From positions 124,001 through 188,000 of the forward strand of contig JACJNW010000011.1 of NCBI GenBank assembly GCA_014695195.1: a stretch of DNA of 64,000 nucleotides, given 5' to 3'. Position 1 is the first letter of the stretch; every line of letters starts with the position of its first letter. Below are positions 17,047 to 24,251 of the stretch, one piece after another. The notes under the pieces were generated by a model, which ran no database searches, was not told the DNA's origin, and saw only the letters and a program-made list of their open reading frames with translations. The stretch comes from Cyanobacteria bacterium FACHB-DQ100 (lineage in GTDB: Bacteria > Cyanobacteriota > Cyanobacteriia > Leptolyngbyales > Leptolyngbyaceae). Made by a program: the position numbers and the translations under genes.

Positions 17047-17502
17047 TCAATCTGGCAGATACTCAGAATTCATGACCTGCTCAGGAAGATAAGGGCAATT
17101 CATGGGAAAAGCTTCCAACGGAAACCCTGTTTCATCTGCTGCCTGTTCACGAGCATTCGTATAGAATTCTGCAAAGACTTCTTGAAGATAGGGAACTAGG
17201 CTCGGTGAATCTTTCAAGTCATCGTTCACGCGCCGACGATGTTCGCGAATACTGCCTCGCCAACTGCCACTCCGGTACTCTGGTTGATATTGCCATTTCA
17301 GAAGATGGAGCAGAATCACGATGAGATTGCTTTTCAGGCTTTTCCGCTCCCATCTGGACATATCTTCGATTTCTTCGAGCAGGTTTTGCCAATCGACACA
17401 AGCATAATTTTGAGTTCGCAATTGTTCTGCTGTCGTCTCAGCCCATTTAACGAAATCGGTTTCGTAAAGACTTTTTTGGCTAGTTTTTAATTCAGTTGAC
17501 AT
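17047..17502 (-). CDS. DUF29 family protein
   Basis: A 151-aa protein with the DUF29 layout common in cyanobacteria: an N-terminal YETDFVKWAETTAEQLRTQNYACVDWQNLLEEIEDM block, a central ERKSLKSNLIVILLHLLKWQYQP helix, then SWRGSIREHRRRVNDDLKDSPSL and a C-terminal YTNAREQAADETGFPLEAFP block. The family has no firm biochemical function; it is present in many copies in some genomes. It overlaps no neighbour and lies between convergent rca and an upstream hydrolase gene. Confidence 0.85.
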   Translation of the reverse strand: MSTELKTSQKSLYETDFVKWAETTAEQLRTQNYACVDWQNLLEEIEDMSRWERKSLKSNLIVILLHLLKWQYQPEYRSGSWRGSIREHRRRVNDDLKDSPSLVPYLQEVFAEFYTNAREQAADETGFPLEAFPMNCPYLPEQVMNSEYLPD

Positions 17503-17550
17503 GATCTTGTCTCCTGCATCTCTGCTCTATTGTTACTTAGCTCTCAACAC

Positions 17551-18423
17551 TTAGGTATTCGATCGCACAAACCCCTCAATACTCTCCACAAATTCCTTTG
17601 TTGATTCGTAAGGCAAAACATTTCGACCAGGAATGATTACTCCCTTAGCATTGGGAAATTTTTCTAAATAATCATCTAGTCGATCGCTCACCTTTTCCCC
17701 TTTCCCTTCGCGACTAATACTCGAAGCTTGATCCCCAAATACTGCTAAAACAGGCTGATGAATTTTCGCAATTCTTTCTGTGTAATCTTGCCGCCAAAAG
17801 CTCGATAAAAAGGCGAACACTGCATGACGACTTTCTAAATCTTCCGCACCTTGTTTCAACATTGATAACCATTCAGAATCAACCTGAGCTTCATCAGCAA
17901 ACAATTGCCGAATCGAAAATCGCTTGAGAAATTCAGTCCGACGGGCATAGCGATAAAATCCATTTCCGAATGGAGAATCGAACACATTCCAGGCAATTCG
18001 ATGCGATCGCTCTGAAGTGTCTCGGCTCAACAGCGACATCGCAGGAGAGCCGCTTAGAACGATCGCTTTAACTAAATCCGACTCAATCGCGGCAAGGTCG
18101 ATCGCAACCGGAGACAATGCGCCTTGAGCAATGACGATCGCAGGCGTTTTGATCACCGTTTGCAAAAAGTATTGCAGTTGACGCGCCCAATCGATCGGCG
18201 CATAAGCAATTCGCGGCATATCCGATTCACCGCATCCAAGTAGATCCGGATTGTAGATCGGGTTCGGTTGCCAAGTTTGAATGAATCGGTTCCAAAACTG
18301 CCGTGAAAGTCCAACTCCAATCGGGTGAATCAATAGCAACGGAACGCCCTGACCTTCGTGAAAATCATACGCACACCGAAACTGATTCCATTGATAAAAC
18401 TGTGTTTTGTTTAATTGCTGCAT
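17551..18423 (-). CDS. Alpha/beta-hydrolase fold protein, non-canonical nucleophile elbow
   Basis: A 290-aa alpha/beta-hydrolase. Early motifs are LLLIHPIGVGLSRQFWNRFI (oxyanion strand) and NPDLLGCGESDMP. The nucleophile turn reads VIAQGALSPVAIDLA, where most relatives have GxSxG, so the usual serine position holds Gly. The cap region and a late VLAVFGDQASS strand (acid residue) are present. No convincing catalytic His was located near the end (KGVIIPGRNVLPYES). It may be a non-hydrolytic or altered member. It ends two bases downstream of the 2H phosphoesterase gene start region, in the same minus-strand unit. Confidence 0.8.
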   Translation of the reverse strand: MQQLNKTQFYQWNQFRCAYDFHEGQGVPLLLIHPIGVGLSRQFWNRFIQTWQPNPIYNPDLLGCGESDMPRIAYAPIDWARQLQYFLQTVIKTPAIVIAQGALSPVAIDLAAIESDLVKAIVLSGSPAMSLLSRDTSERSHRIAWNVFDSPFGNGFYRYARRTEFLKRFSIRQLFADEAQVDSEWLSMLKQGAEDLESRHAVFAFLSSFWRQDYTERIAKIHQPVLAVFGDQASSISREGKGEKVSDRLDDYLEKFPNAKGVIIPGRNVLPYESTKEFVESIEGFVRSNT

Positions 18424-18425
18424 GA

Positions 18426-18983
18426 TTATTCCTCCTCTTTCAAAGGGTACTTGGCATGAATTTGCCAGCGCTGCCCCTCGTGTTTTAGCAGCGTGAGATG
18501 GGATGCTGTGAACTCGAAATGGAGCGATCGCTCCTTAAATTCTTGCCACGCCAGCTTAAAATTCTGCTTGGTTAAATCCCGAAATGCAACTGTCATATGA
18601 GGGGCATACGGGCGAGATTTTTCTTTCGGATCAACCAGCGCGATCGACGTTTCTAGATGCTCAATGAATTCCCGATGAAGTGTCCGGAGTGCCTCGGTTC
18701 GCTCGACGTTGATGTAAATGACGCGCGGCGGAAAAGCTCCAAATCCATTGAGGGTGATTGGGATGGCAGCGTGAGATCGGCCAAAGGTTGCGATCGATTC
18801 ATTCAGGATTGGGAAGCGATCGTGCTGCCATCGAAACGGAGGTTGTAGCGTAATGTGCGGCGGTGATTTGAATGCGTGGCAACTCGCATAATGCTGATCA
18901 AAATACGATTTAACTTCATTGGCATACTGTTGAATCTCTAATGTGGGAAGTAGCGCGATAAAGAAAAGTGACTCTGTGTTCAT
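18426..18983 (-). CDS. 2'-5' RNA ligase family (2H phosphoesterase) protein
   Basis: A 185-aa protein with the two catalytic HxTx motifs of the 2H phosphoesterase superfamily: HITLQPPF near residue 43 and HMTVAFRDL near residue 130. The spacing is that of bacterial ThpR/LigT-like proteins, which act on cyclic phosphate or 2'-5' linkages in RNA or nucleotides. The precise substrate is unknown. The gene ends two bases before the start of the downstream alpha/beta-hydrolase gene, so both are likely translated from one mRNA. Confidence 0.87.
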   Translation of the reverse strand: MNTESLFFIALLPTLEIQQYANEVKSYFDQHYASCHAFKSPPHITLQPPFRWQHDRFPILNESIATFGRSHAAIPITLNGFGAFPPRVIYINVERTEALRTLHREFIEHLETSIALVDPKEKSRPYAPHMTVAFRDLTKQNFKLAWQEFKERSLHFEFTASHLTLLKHEGQRWQIHAKYPLKEEE

Positions 18984-19098
18984 ACAATGTTAAAAATCTG
19001 ACTCACGCCCCTTAAATCCTGTCAAACTTTACTCAGGTGCTGTAATAATCCATTTACGCTACAGCATAAGTCTCCGTTGATAAAGAGGAAATGGGTCA

Positions 19099-19365
19099 AT
19101 GCCGTGGTTTGTCAAAATTGAAAAAGGAATTGTAGACAAAGCAACCTTCGATCAGTATGTTCCAGCCCACAAAGCATTTGTCAAAGATTTGATCGCCAAA
19201 GGGTACGAAGCGAAAAGCGGATACTGGGGCTGTTTTGGGGGTGGAATGTTGATGTTTAAGGCGAACTCGATGGACGAAGCCGAAAAAATCGTCAAAGAAG
19301 ATCCGCTGATTCGCAATCACTGCGTCGATTACAAGCTCTATGAATGGAAAGTTGTCGTCGAATAA
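19099..19365 (+). CDS. YciI-like family protein
   Basis: An 88-aa ferredoxin-like-fold protein. Its pattern includes PWFVKIEKGIVDKATFDQYVPAHKAFVKDLIAKG, then YWGCFGGGMLMFKANSMDEAEKIVKEDP and a C-terminal YKLYEWKVV strand. This is the YCII fold used by small dehydratase-like or enzyme-accessory proteins of mostly unknown role. A GAGG ribosome site precedes the ATG by about 8 bases. It is the only gene between divergent minus-strand genes and the SRP RNA. Confidence 0.82.
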   Translation: MPWFVKIEKGIVDKATFDQYVPAHKAFVKDLIAKGYEAKSGYWGCFGGGMLMFKANSMDEAEKIVKEDPLIRNHCVDYKLYEWKVVVE

Positions 19366-19412
19366 ACCAAGAAATTGTCAGCAGACGATCGTAGAGAGTG
19401 CTATGCTAGAAA

Positions 19413-19510
19413 GCGACTCGGATCTACGCGATCGTAACGCCCAAATCTTGTCAGGGCCGGAAGGCAGCAGCAATACGGGATGCTTATGATAGGCGTAGTC
19501 TCCGGGTCTC
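19413..19510 (+). ncRNA. ffs: Signal recognition particle RNA (4.5S type)
   Basis: The universal SRP domain IV sequence is present at 19451-19471: TCAGGGCCGGAAGGCAGCAG, with the GGAA-type tetraloop region and the asymmetric AGCA loop that binds Ffh. Flanking arms pair as a long helix: GACTCGGA (19415-19422) with TCCGGGTC (19501-19508), and CTACGC (19424-19429) with GCGTAG (19493-19498). A length near 98 nt is normal for the cyanobacterial small SRP RNA. TATGCT at 19402-19407 could be the -10 element. The exact ends are inferred from pairing. Confidence 0.93.
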
Positions 19511-19638
19511 CTTTGTTTTAAAGCGTTTTAGAGTTCAAAGGGTCGGTTTTCTACACCGCAGGCGGGAAGTATCGCACTAGGCAACCGATTAGAATTCTGC
19601 GTATCTTGGAGGAAATGAGTACCAGGAGCGCAAGTTTT

Positions 19639-20001
19639 ATGGGTTTAGGAGATTTAGTTCAAAAAGCAATGTATCTGGGCATCGGAGTTGCCTCTTATGC
19701 CGGGGAAAAGGCAGGCGAGAAGCTTTCCGAGTTGCGAGTACAGGTGCAGAAAGTCGCAGATGAAATGGTCGATCGCGGTGAGATGAACGCAGACGAAGCG
19801 CGGCGATTTGTCGATGAAATGGTCAAGCGGGCACAGCAATCGGCTCCGACTGCTTCCGTCCCCGAACAGCGTCCCACGGAGCCGCGCAAGATTGAGATTT
19901 TAGACGATGAAGAGCCAGCACCGACGCAAACTGCAGTAGATGATATGCGTCAACAAGTGGCAGATCTGCAAGAAGAACTGCGGCGGTTGAAAAAGAACTA
20001 A
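19639..20001 (+). CDS. Phasin-like / coiled-coil conserved protein
   Basis: A 120-aa protein with a hydrophobic, amphipathic N-terminus (MGLGDLVQKAMYLGIGVASYAGEKAGEKLSELR), a helical mid-part with an EF-hand-free RGEMNADEARRFVDEMVKRAQQ motif, a Pro-rich linker and a C-terminal leucine-heptad helix (MRQQVADLQEELRRLKKN). The first two parts match COG3937 phasin-like proteins. The start is placed at ATG 19639, with AGGAG ten bases upstream. ATG 19615 is also in frame, but its GGAGG is only two bases away. Confidence 0.78.
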   Translation: MGLGDLVQKAMYLGIGVASYAGEKAGEKLSELRVQVQKVADEMVDRGEMNADEARRFVDEMVKRAQQSAPTASVPEQRPTEPRKIEILDDEEPAPTQTAVDDMRQQVADLQEELRRLKKN

Positions 20002-20007
20002 TCATCA

Positions 20008-20040
20008 CAAGAAGGGTAGCGCTCTGCCCTTCTTATTTTT
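20008..20040. terminator. Bidirectional terminator between phasin-like gene and corA
   Basis: AAGAAGGGTAG pairs with CTGCCCTTCTT around a short CGCT loop and is followed by TATTTTTT. It lies between two convergent stops, and its right arm abuts the corA stop codon, so it probably serves the plus-strand gene. Confidence 0.65.
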
Positions 20041-21190
20041 TAACGGTCGTGGAGAAGTCCTCAAACCAGCCTTTGCGCTTGAAAAAATAGACCAAGCCAA
20101 GCGCGATCGCAATCATCACCGCTAGACAAAGCGGATATCCCCAATACCAATTCAGTTCTGGCATATTAAACGGTGATGTTTCAGTATTGAAATTCATTCC
20201 GTAAATTCCAGCGACAAAGGTGAGCGGAATAAAGATGGTTGAAATCACCGTTAACACCTTCATAATCTCGTTCATGCGATTGCTCACCGACGAGAGATAC
20301 ACATCCATCAAGCTAGACGCTAATTCTCGATAGGTTTCCACCATGTCGAGAACTTGAACCGTGTGATCGTAGCAATCACGCAGGTAAATTTTCACATCGT
20401 CGCTGATTAACTCAGAGCTACTATCACGAACCAGAGAATTGATGGCATCGCGCAGAGGCCAAATCGATCGGCGTAGCGTGAGCAATTCTCGCTTAATACC
20501 ATGAATCTTTTCTAAAGTTTGGCGGGTGGGGCTGGAAACTACCTCATCTTCGAGGGCTTCGATTTCTTCACCGTAAACTTCAAGAATGGGAAAGAAGCTA
20601 TCGATAATGGCATCGAGGAGCGCATAGGCAAGATAGTCAGCCTTGCGCTTACAGATCGTGCCCTTTGCTGCCCGAATGCGATCGCGCACCATCTCAAAAC
20701 AATCATGCTCCGGTTCTTCCTGCACCGTCAGCAAATAGTGTTTGCCCAAAATAAAGCTCACTTGCTCTGAGTGAAACCCTGAACCTGATTTTTTCAAAAC
20801 AACCATGCGAGTGACGATCAAAATCTGATCTTCGTACTCCTCAACCTTCGGGCGCTGTGGCACATTCACCACATCCTCTAAAACCAGCGGATGTAGACTA
20901 AAAACGCGCCCCAACCTCAGGAGAATATCTTCGCTGCCTAATCCCTTCACATCCACCCAGGAAACCGACTCTGTATCGAGATAAGGCGCACATTGTTCTG
21001 GCTCTTCGATCTGGAGCCGGACGCTTTTGTCGTTGCTGTAGTCGATCAAGACAATAACGGGAGGCTCCGCATTTTTGGGAATAGTCAGCGTGCCGGGGAT
21101 TGTGCCTGGAGCATGGTAGTGATAATCGATCGAACGGTCATCGTCGGGCTGAACGATGAAACTTGTAGGCTGAAGGTGCTTTCCCACCAT
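20033..21190 (-). CDS. corA: Magnesium/cobalt transport protein CorA
   Basis: CorA-family divalent cation channel: a large N-terminal cytoplasmic domain, a long stalk helix and two C-terminal membrane helices. The signature YGMNF precedes the short loop TETSPFNMPELNWYWGYP between the two helices. A basic tail (FKRKGWFEDFSTTVKK) ends the protein. The start is set at MVGKHLQ (21190) because GAGGA lies six bases upstream; an in-frame codon 18 bases earlier is less likely. It transports Mg2+ and in some species Co2+ or Ni2+. It is not part of the cobalt cluster at the left end. Confidence 0.94.
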   Translation of the reverse strand: MVGKHLQPTSFIVQPDDDRSIDYHYHAPGTIPGTLTIPKNAEPPVIVLIDYSNDKSVRLQIEEPEQCAPYLDTESVSWVDVKGLGSEDILLRLGRVFSLHPLVLEDVVNVPQRPKVEEYEDQILIVTRMVVLKKSGSGFHSEQVSFILGKHYLLTVQEEPEHDCFEMVRDRIRAAKGTICKRKADYLAYALLDAIIDSFFPILEVYGEEIEALEDEVVSSPTRQTLEKIHGIKRELLTLRRSIWPLRDAINSLVRDSSSELISDDVKIYLRDCYDHTVQVLDMVETYRELASSLMDVYLSSVSNRMNEIMKVLTVISTIFIPLTFVAGIYGMNFNTETSPFNMPELNWYWGYPLCLAVMIAIALGLVYFFKRKGWFEDFSTTVKK

Positions 21191-21262
21191 GCAGAGTCCT
21201 CTTAACAATTAACGGAAGATTTTACGATAAGCCAGTCAAACTCAGTTATAAACGAATTTGAT

Positions 21263-22099
21263 ATGCTTAATGCCGAGTTTGAAACAGGTAGTATCCCTTT
21301 GACTGAATCGCCTCATCAACCCTCTGCTCTCGGAGCGTGGAGCCGCCGTTTAATTGCCGCCATCTTCTTAGGAGGGCAGGTCATCGTACATCTACTGTTG
21401 GGCAAGATCAATCGTCGCAATACGGTTGATCAGATGGCAGCCGTTGGACCAGAATCGCTGCTGATTGCATTGATCACAGCAATGTTTGTGGGAGCCGTGT
21501 TCACGATTCAAGTGGCGCGTGAGTTCATTAACCTCGGTGCGGGAACAGCGGTTGGGGGAGTGTTGGCAATTTCGCTATCGCGAGAACTTGCTCCGGTATT
21601 AACCGCCGTAATTTTGGCGGGTCGGGTTGGGTCAGCGTTTGCGGCTGAAATTGGGACGATGAAAGTCACGGAGCAGATTGATGCGCTTTATATGCTCAGA
21701 ACTGACCCGATCGACTATCTCGTTATCCCCCGCGTGATTGCTTGCTGCGTGATGTTGCCGATTTTGACGCTACTCTCGCTGGTGACGGGCATGGCAGGCG
21801 GAATGGTAGTGGCGAATTCACTGTATGGCATCTCGAATACGATCTTTCTCAATTCAGCTAAGAATTTCCTCAGCGTTTGGGATATTTGTAGCTCACCGAT
21901 CAAGGGGTTAGTATTTGGGTCGATGATTGCGATCATTGGGTCGAGTTGGGGACTAACGACCACAGGCGGCGCGAAAGGGGTTGGACAATCGACGACAACG
22001 GCGGTTGTCACTTCACTGTTAGCAATTTTTATTGTGAATTTCTTTTTGTCGTGGCTGATGTTTCGAGGGACGGGAAGCGCTCTCAACCAAGGGCTGTAA
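21263..22099 (+). CDS. MlaE-family lipid ABC transporter permease
   Basis: A 278-aa inner-membrane permease of the MlaE (YrbE/TGD1) family, part of a transporter that moves phospholipids or other hydrophobic molecules between membranes. Hallmarks are SLLIALITAMFVGAVFTIQVAREF, ISLSRELAPVLTAVILAGRVGSAFAAEIGTMKVTEQIDAL, PRVIACCVMLPILTLL and a C-terminal TTTAVVTSLLAIFIVNFFLSW helix. The ATP-binding and MCE partners are not adjacent here, as in several cyanobacteria. It is divergent from corA, so the 72-bp gap carries both promoters. Confidence 0.92.
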   Translation: MLNAEFETGSIPLTESPHQPSALGAWSRRLIAAIFLGGQVIVHLLLGKINRRNTVDQMAAVGPESLLIALITAMFVGAVFTIQVAREFINLGAGTAVGGVLAISLSRELAPVLTAVILAGRVGSAFAAEIGTMKVTEQIDALYMLRTDPIDYLVIPRVIACCVMLPILTLLSLVTGMAGGMVVANSLYGISNTIFLNSAKNFLSVWDICSSPIKGLVFGSMIAIIGSSWGLTTTGGAKGVGQSTTTAVVTSLLAIFIVNFFLSWLMFRGTGSALNQGL

Positions 22100-22312
22100 T
22101 TTTCTTTTCAGAACGTCTGTACTTCTAATTGATTTTTCTGTATGGTATTGGCATCAGGGAAAAGTCATTTTCTGGCCAAAGGCGGCGGTGCGATCGATTC
22201 ACCAAAATGATCTTGACGCTTTGCTATATCTGGTGTTTTATAGTGAAGCGGCTCGAACAGAGACGCTACATCTAAATCTAAAACAGTAAATTGCCCCAGT
22301 TGAGACAGTCCT

Positions 22313-22861
22313 ATGGTTTCGCAAGTTGAAACACCTGTGTTTGATGCTCCACATTCAAGAAATCTGGCGCGCAATCTGAGTGTGGAAGGATTGGTGCAGG
22401 TGTTTACTTCGTTTCATCGCAATTTTTTTACAGGTGTGATGGCGCAGGCGATGCGGATTGCAGGACAGGGAACCCCAGTTCTAGTGGTGCAGTTTCTCAA
22501 AGGGGGCATCGGGCAGGGCTACGATCGACCGATGCAGCTTAGCCAAAATCTCGATTGGATTCGGTGCAATATGCCACGCTGCATTGATTCACCGCAGATT
22601 AGCGAGGAAGAAGCACGATCGTTGTTAGAGCTCTGGCAACATACGCGGCGGGTCGTCGAGCAAAATCGCTACGATCTTGTGGTGCTGGATGAGTTGAGTT
22701 TGGCGCTTCGCTTCGGGTTTATTCCGGAGGCGGAAGTGCTAGATTTCTTGCGAACTCGTCCGCGTCATGTCGATGTGATTTTGACAGGGCCTGAGATGCC
22801 CGACGCGCTTTTAGATGTAGCGGATCAAATTACGGAACTGCGTCGCACTCATCAACCCTAA
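22313..22861 (+). CDS. CobO/BtuR-like P-loop-fold protein without Walker A
   Basis: A 182-aa protein resembling cob(I)alamin adenosyltransferases of the CobO type. It shares the TPVLVVQFLKGG strand, the helical WQHTRRVVEQNRYDLVVLDELSLAL (Walker-B-like) segment and HVDVILTGPEMPDALLDVADQITELRRTHQP at the end. Where CobO has a GNGKGKTT P-loop, this protein has VFTSFHRNFFTGVMAQA, so ATP binding at that site appears lost. It is therefore probably a paralogue with a changed role. It sits 12 bp upstream of dcd on the same strand. Confidence 0.82.
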   Translation: MVSQVETPVFDAPHSRNLARNLSVEGLVQVFTSFHRNFFTGVMAQAMRIAGQGTPVLVVQFLKGGIGQGYDRPMQLSQNLDWIRCNMPRCIDSPQISEEEARSLLELWQHTRRVVEQNRYDLVVLDELSLALRFGFIPEAEVLDFLRTRPRHVDVILTGPEMPDALLDVADQITELRRTHQP

Positions 22862-22873
22862 AACACTAGCATC

Positions 22874-23455
22874 ATGATCAAGAACGATACCTGGATTACG
22901 CAAATGGCGCAGGAAGGCATGATTGCGCCGTTTGAACCTCAGCTTGTACGACGAATTCATGGACTGCCTGTGATTTCGTATGGGTTAAGCAGCTACGGCT
23001 ATGATTTGCGCCTGTCTCCGTCTGAGTTTCGGATTTTTAGACATATTCCTGGCACGGTTGTTGATCCGAAGAATTTTAGCGATGCGAACTTAGAGCCTGC
23101 ACCGTTACATCAAGATGATAATGGTAGCTTCTTTATTCTGCCTGCTCATTCCTATGGATTAGGCGTTGCATTGGAACGATTGGAAGTGCCGGATAACGTG
23201 ACAGTGATTTGTATCGGAAAATCCACTTATGCGCGGATTGGACTGATTGCAAACTTGACTCCGGCAGAAGCAGGTTGGAGAGGACATTTAACATTAGAGT
23301 TCTCGAATTCATCGAGTGCAGATTGCCGGATTTATGCCAATGAAGGGATTGTGCAGTTATTGTTCCTTGAGGGTGCGCCTTGTGCTGTGAGTTACAACGA
23401 TCGACGCGGCAAATATCAAGATCAAGTCGAACGGGTTACGCTGGCACGAGTTTAA
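22874..23455 (+). CDS. dcd: dCTP deaminase
   Basis: Trimeric enzyme that deaminates dCTP to dUTP for thymidylate synthesis. Visible are SSYGYDLRLS, the nucleotide-binding GKSTYARIGL and the catalytic TPAEAGWRGHLTLEFSNSS with its Glu, followed by GIVQLLFLEG. At 193 aa the length is normal. The gene follows the CobO-like gene by 12 bp and is followed by a strong 16-bp inverted repeat that looks like its terminator. Confidence 0.96.
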   Translation: MIKNDTWITQMAQEGMIAPFEPQLVRRIHGLPVISYGLSSYGYDLRLSPSEFRIFRHIPGTVVDPKNFSDANLEPAPLHQDDNGSFFILPAHSYGLGVALERLEVPDNVTVICIGKSTYARIGLIANLTPAEAGWRGHLTLEFSNSSSADCRIYANEGIVQLLFLEGAPCAVSYNDRRGKYQDQVERVTLARV

Positions 23456-23500
23456 GAAATTACAGCGATCGTGCTTGTGAAGTGCGATCGCTGTAATTTC
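23456..23500 (+). terminator. Perfect 16-bp inverted repeat after dcd
   Basis: GAAATTACAGCGATCG at 23456-23471 is exactly complementary to 23485-23500, with a 13-base loop. It begins directly after the dcd stop codon. A HIP1-like core GCGATCG lies in each arm. There is only a short T-run inside the right arm, so it may act as a terminator or an mRNA end protector. Confidence 0.7.
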
Positions 23501-23508
23501 ACACAGCA

Positions 23509-23921
23509 ATGGCTAAAGATATATTTCACGAAGCTGTAAAACGTGCATTGCAAGAAGATGGATGGACAATTACTCACGATCCTTACGAACTGCGTGTGGG
23601 TGGTGTGGAAATGTACATTGTTTGGGAGCCGAGCAGCTAATTGCAGCCGAACGAGATCAAACGAAGATTGCGATCGAAATCAAAAGCTTTATCGAAACTT
23701 CTGCAATTTCAGAGTTTCACGCTGCACATGGACAGTTTCTTGGTTACCGCTATGCGCTGGAAGAAGAGGAGCCTGATCGTCACCTTTATCTAGCAATTCC
23801 GGTAAAAGCATATCGAGCCTTTTTCTCATTACGGTTTATTTGAGCTGTAATTGAGCGCAGTCAAATCGATCTCTTGATCTATGATCCAGACCAGGAGGTG
23901 ATTGTGCAATGGAATCTGTAG
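23509..23921 (+). pseudogene. xisH: xisH, disrupted by a frameshift and a premature stop
   Basis: XisH proteins are PD-(D/E)XK-fold partners of XisI, historically named for fdxN element excision control. The start encodes MAKDIFHEAVKRALQEDGWTITHDPYELR and then reaches a stop at 23640. The rest continues in the next frame: LGAEQLIAAERDQTKIAIEIKSF to AFFSLRFI. One base is missing near 23620, where a normal gene would read GAT-TTG for Asp-Leu. A second lesion, TGA at 23841-23843, cuts off the tail VIERSQIDLLIYDPDQEVIVQW, still recognisable and ending at TAG 23919-23921. The intact xisI start overlaps this tail. Confidence 0.88.
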
Positions 23922-24250
23922 AGCGATATCGAAAAATTATTCAAAAGTTATTAGGCGATCGGGCTGCCCGATCACAACGTTCTAATTCTCAAGTTGAAGC
24001 TCAGACAATTTTTGATACTGAGCGCGACCATTATCAGCTTGTCTATGTGGGTTGGAGACGGAACGGCGATCGGGATTATGGATGCTTAATTCATCTTGAT
24101 CTAAAAGAGGGCAAAATCTGGATTCAATACGATGGAACTGAAGGCGGAATTGCTCAAGAGCTTGTAGAACAGGGCGTTCCAAAGGAAGACATTGTTTTGG
24201 GGTTTCACCCGCCCTCAGTTCGGAAGTTGACAGAATTTGCAGTGGGATGA
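23909..24250 (+). CDS. xisI: XisI family protein
   Basis: A 113-aa protein of the XisI family, intact. It has MESVERYRKIIQKLL at the start, then DTERDHYQLVYVGWRRNGDRDYGCLIHLDLKEGKIWIQYDGTEGGIAQELVEQGVPKEDIVLGFHPP, the diagnostic block. The ATG overlaps the old xisH stop by 13 bp and is preceded by AGGAGGTG at 23893-23900, inside the broken xisH. Normally XisI is made with XisH as a pair, so here it is an orphan. Its function without a partner is unknown. Confidence 0.93.
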   Translation: MESVERYRKIIQKLLGDRAARSQRSNSQVEAQTIFDTERDHYQLVYVGWRRNGDRDYGCLIHLDLKEGKIWIQYDGTEGGIAQELVEQGVPKEDIVLGFHPPSVRKLTEFAVG

Positions 24251-24251
24251 G

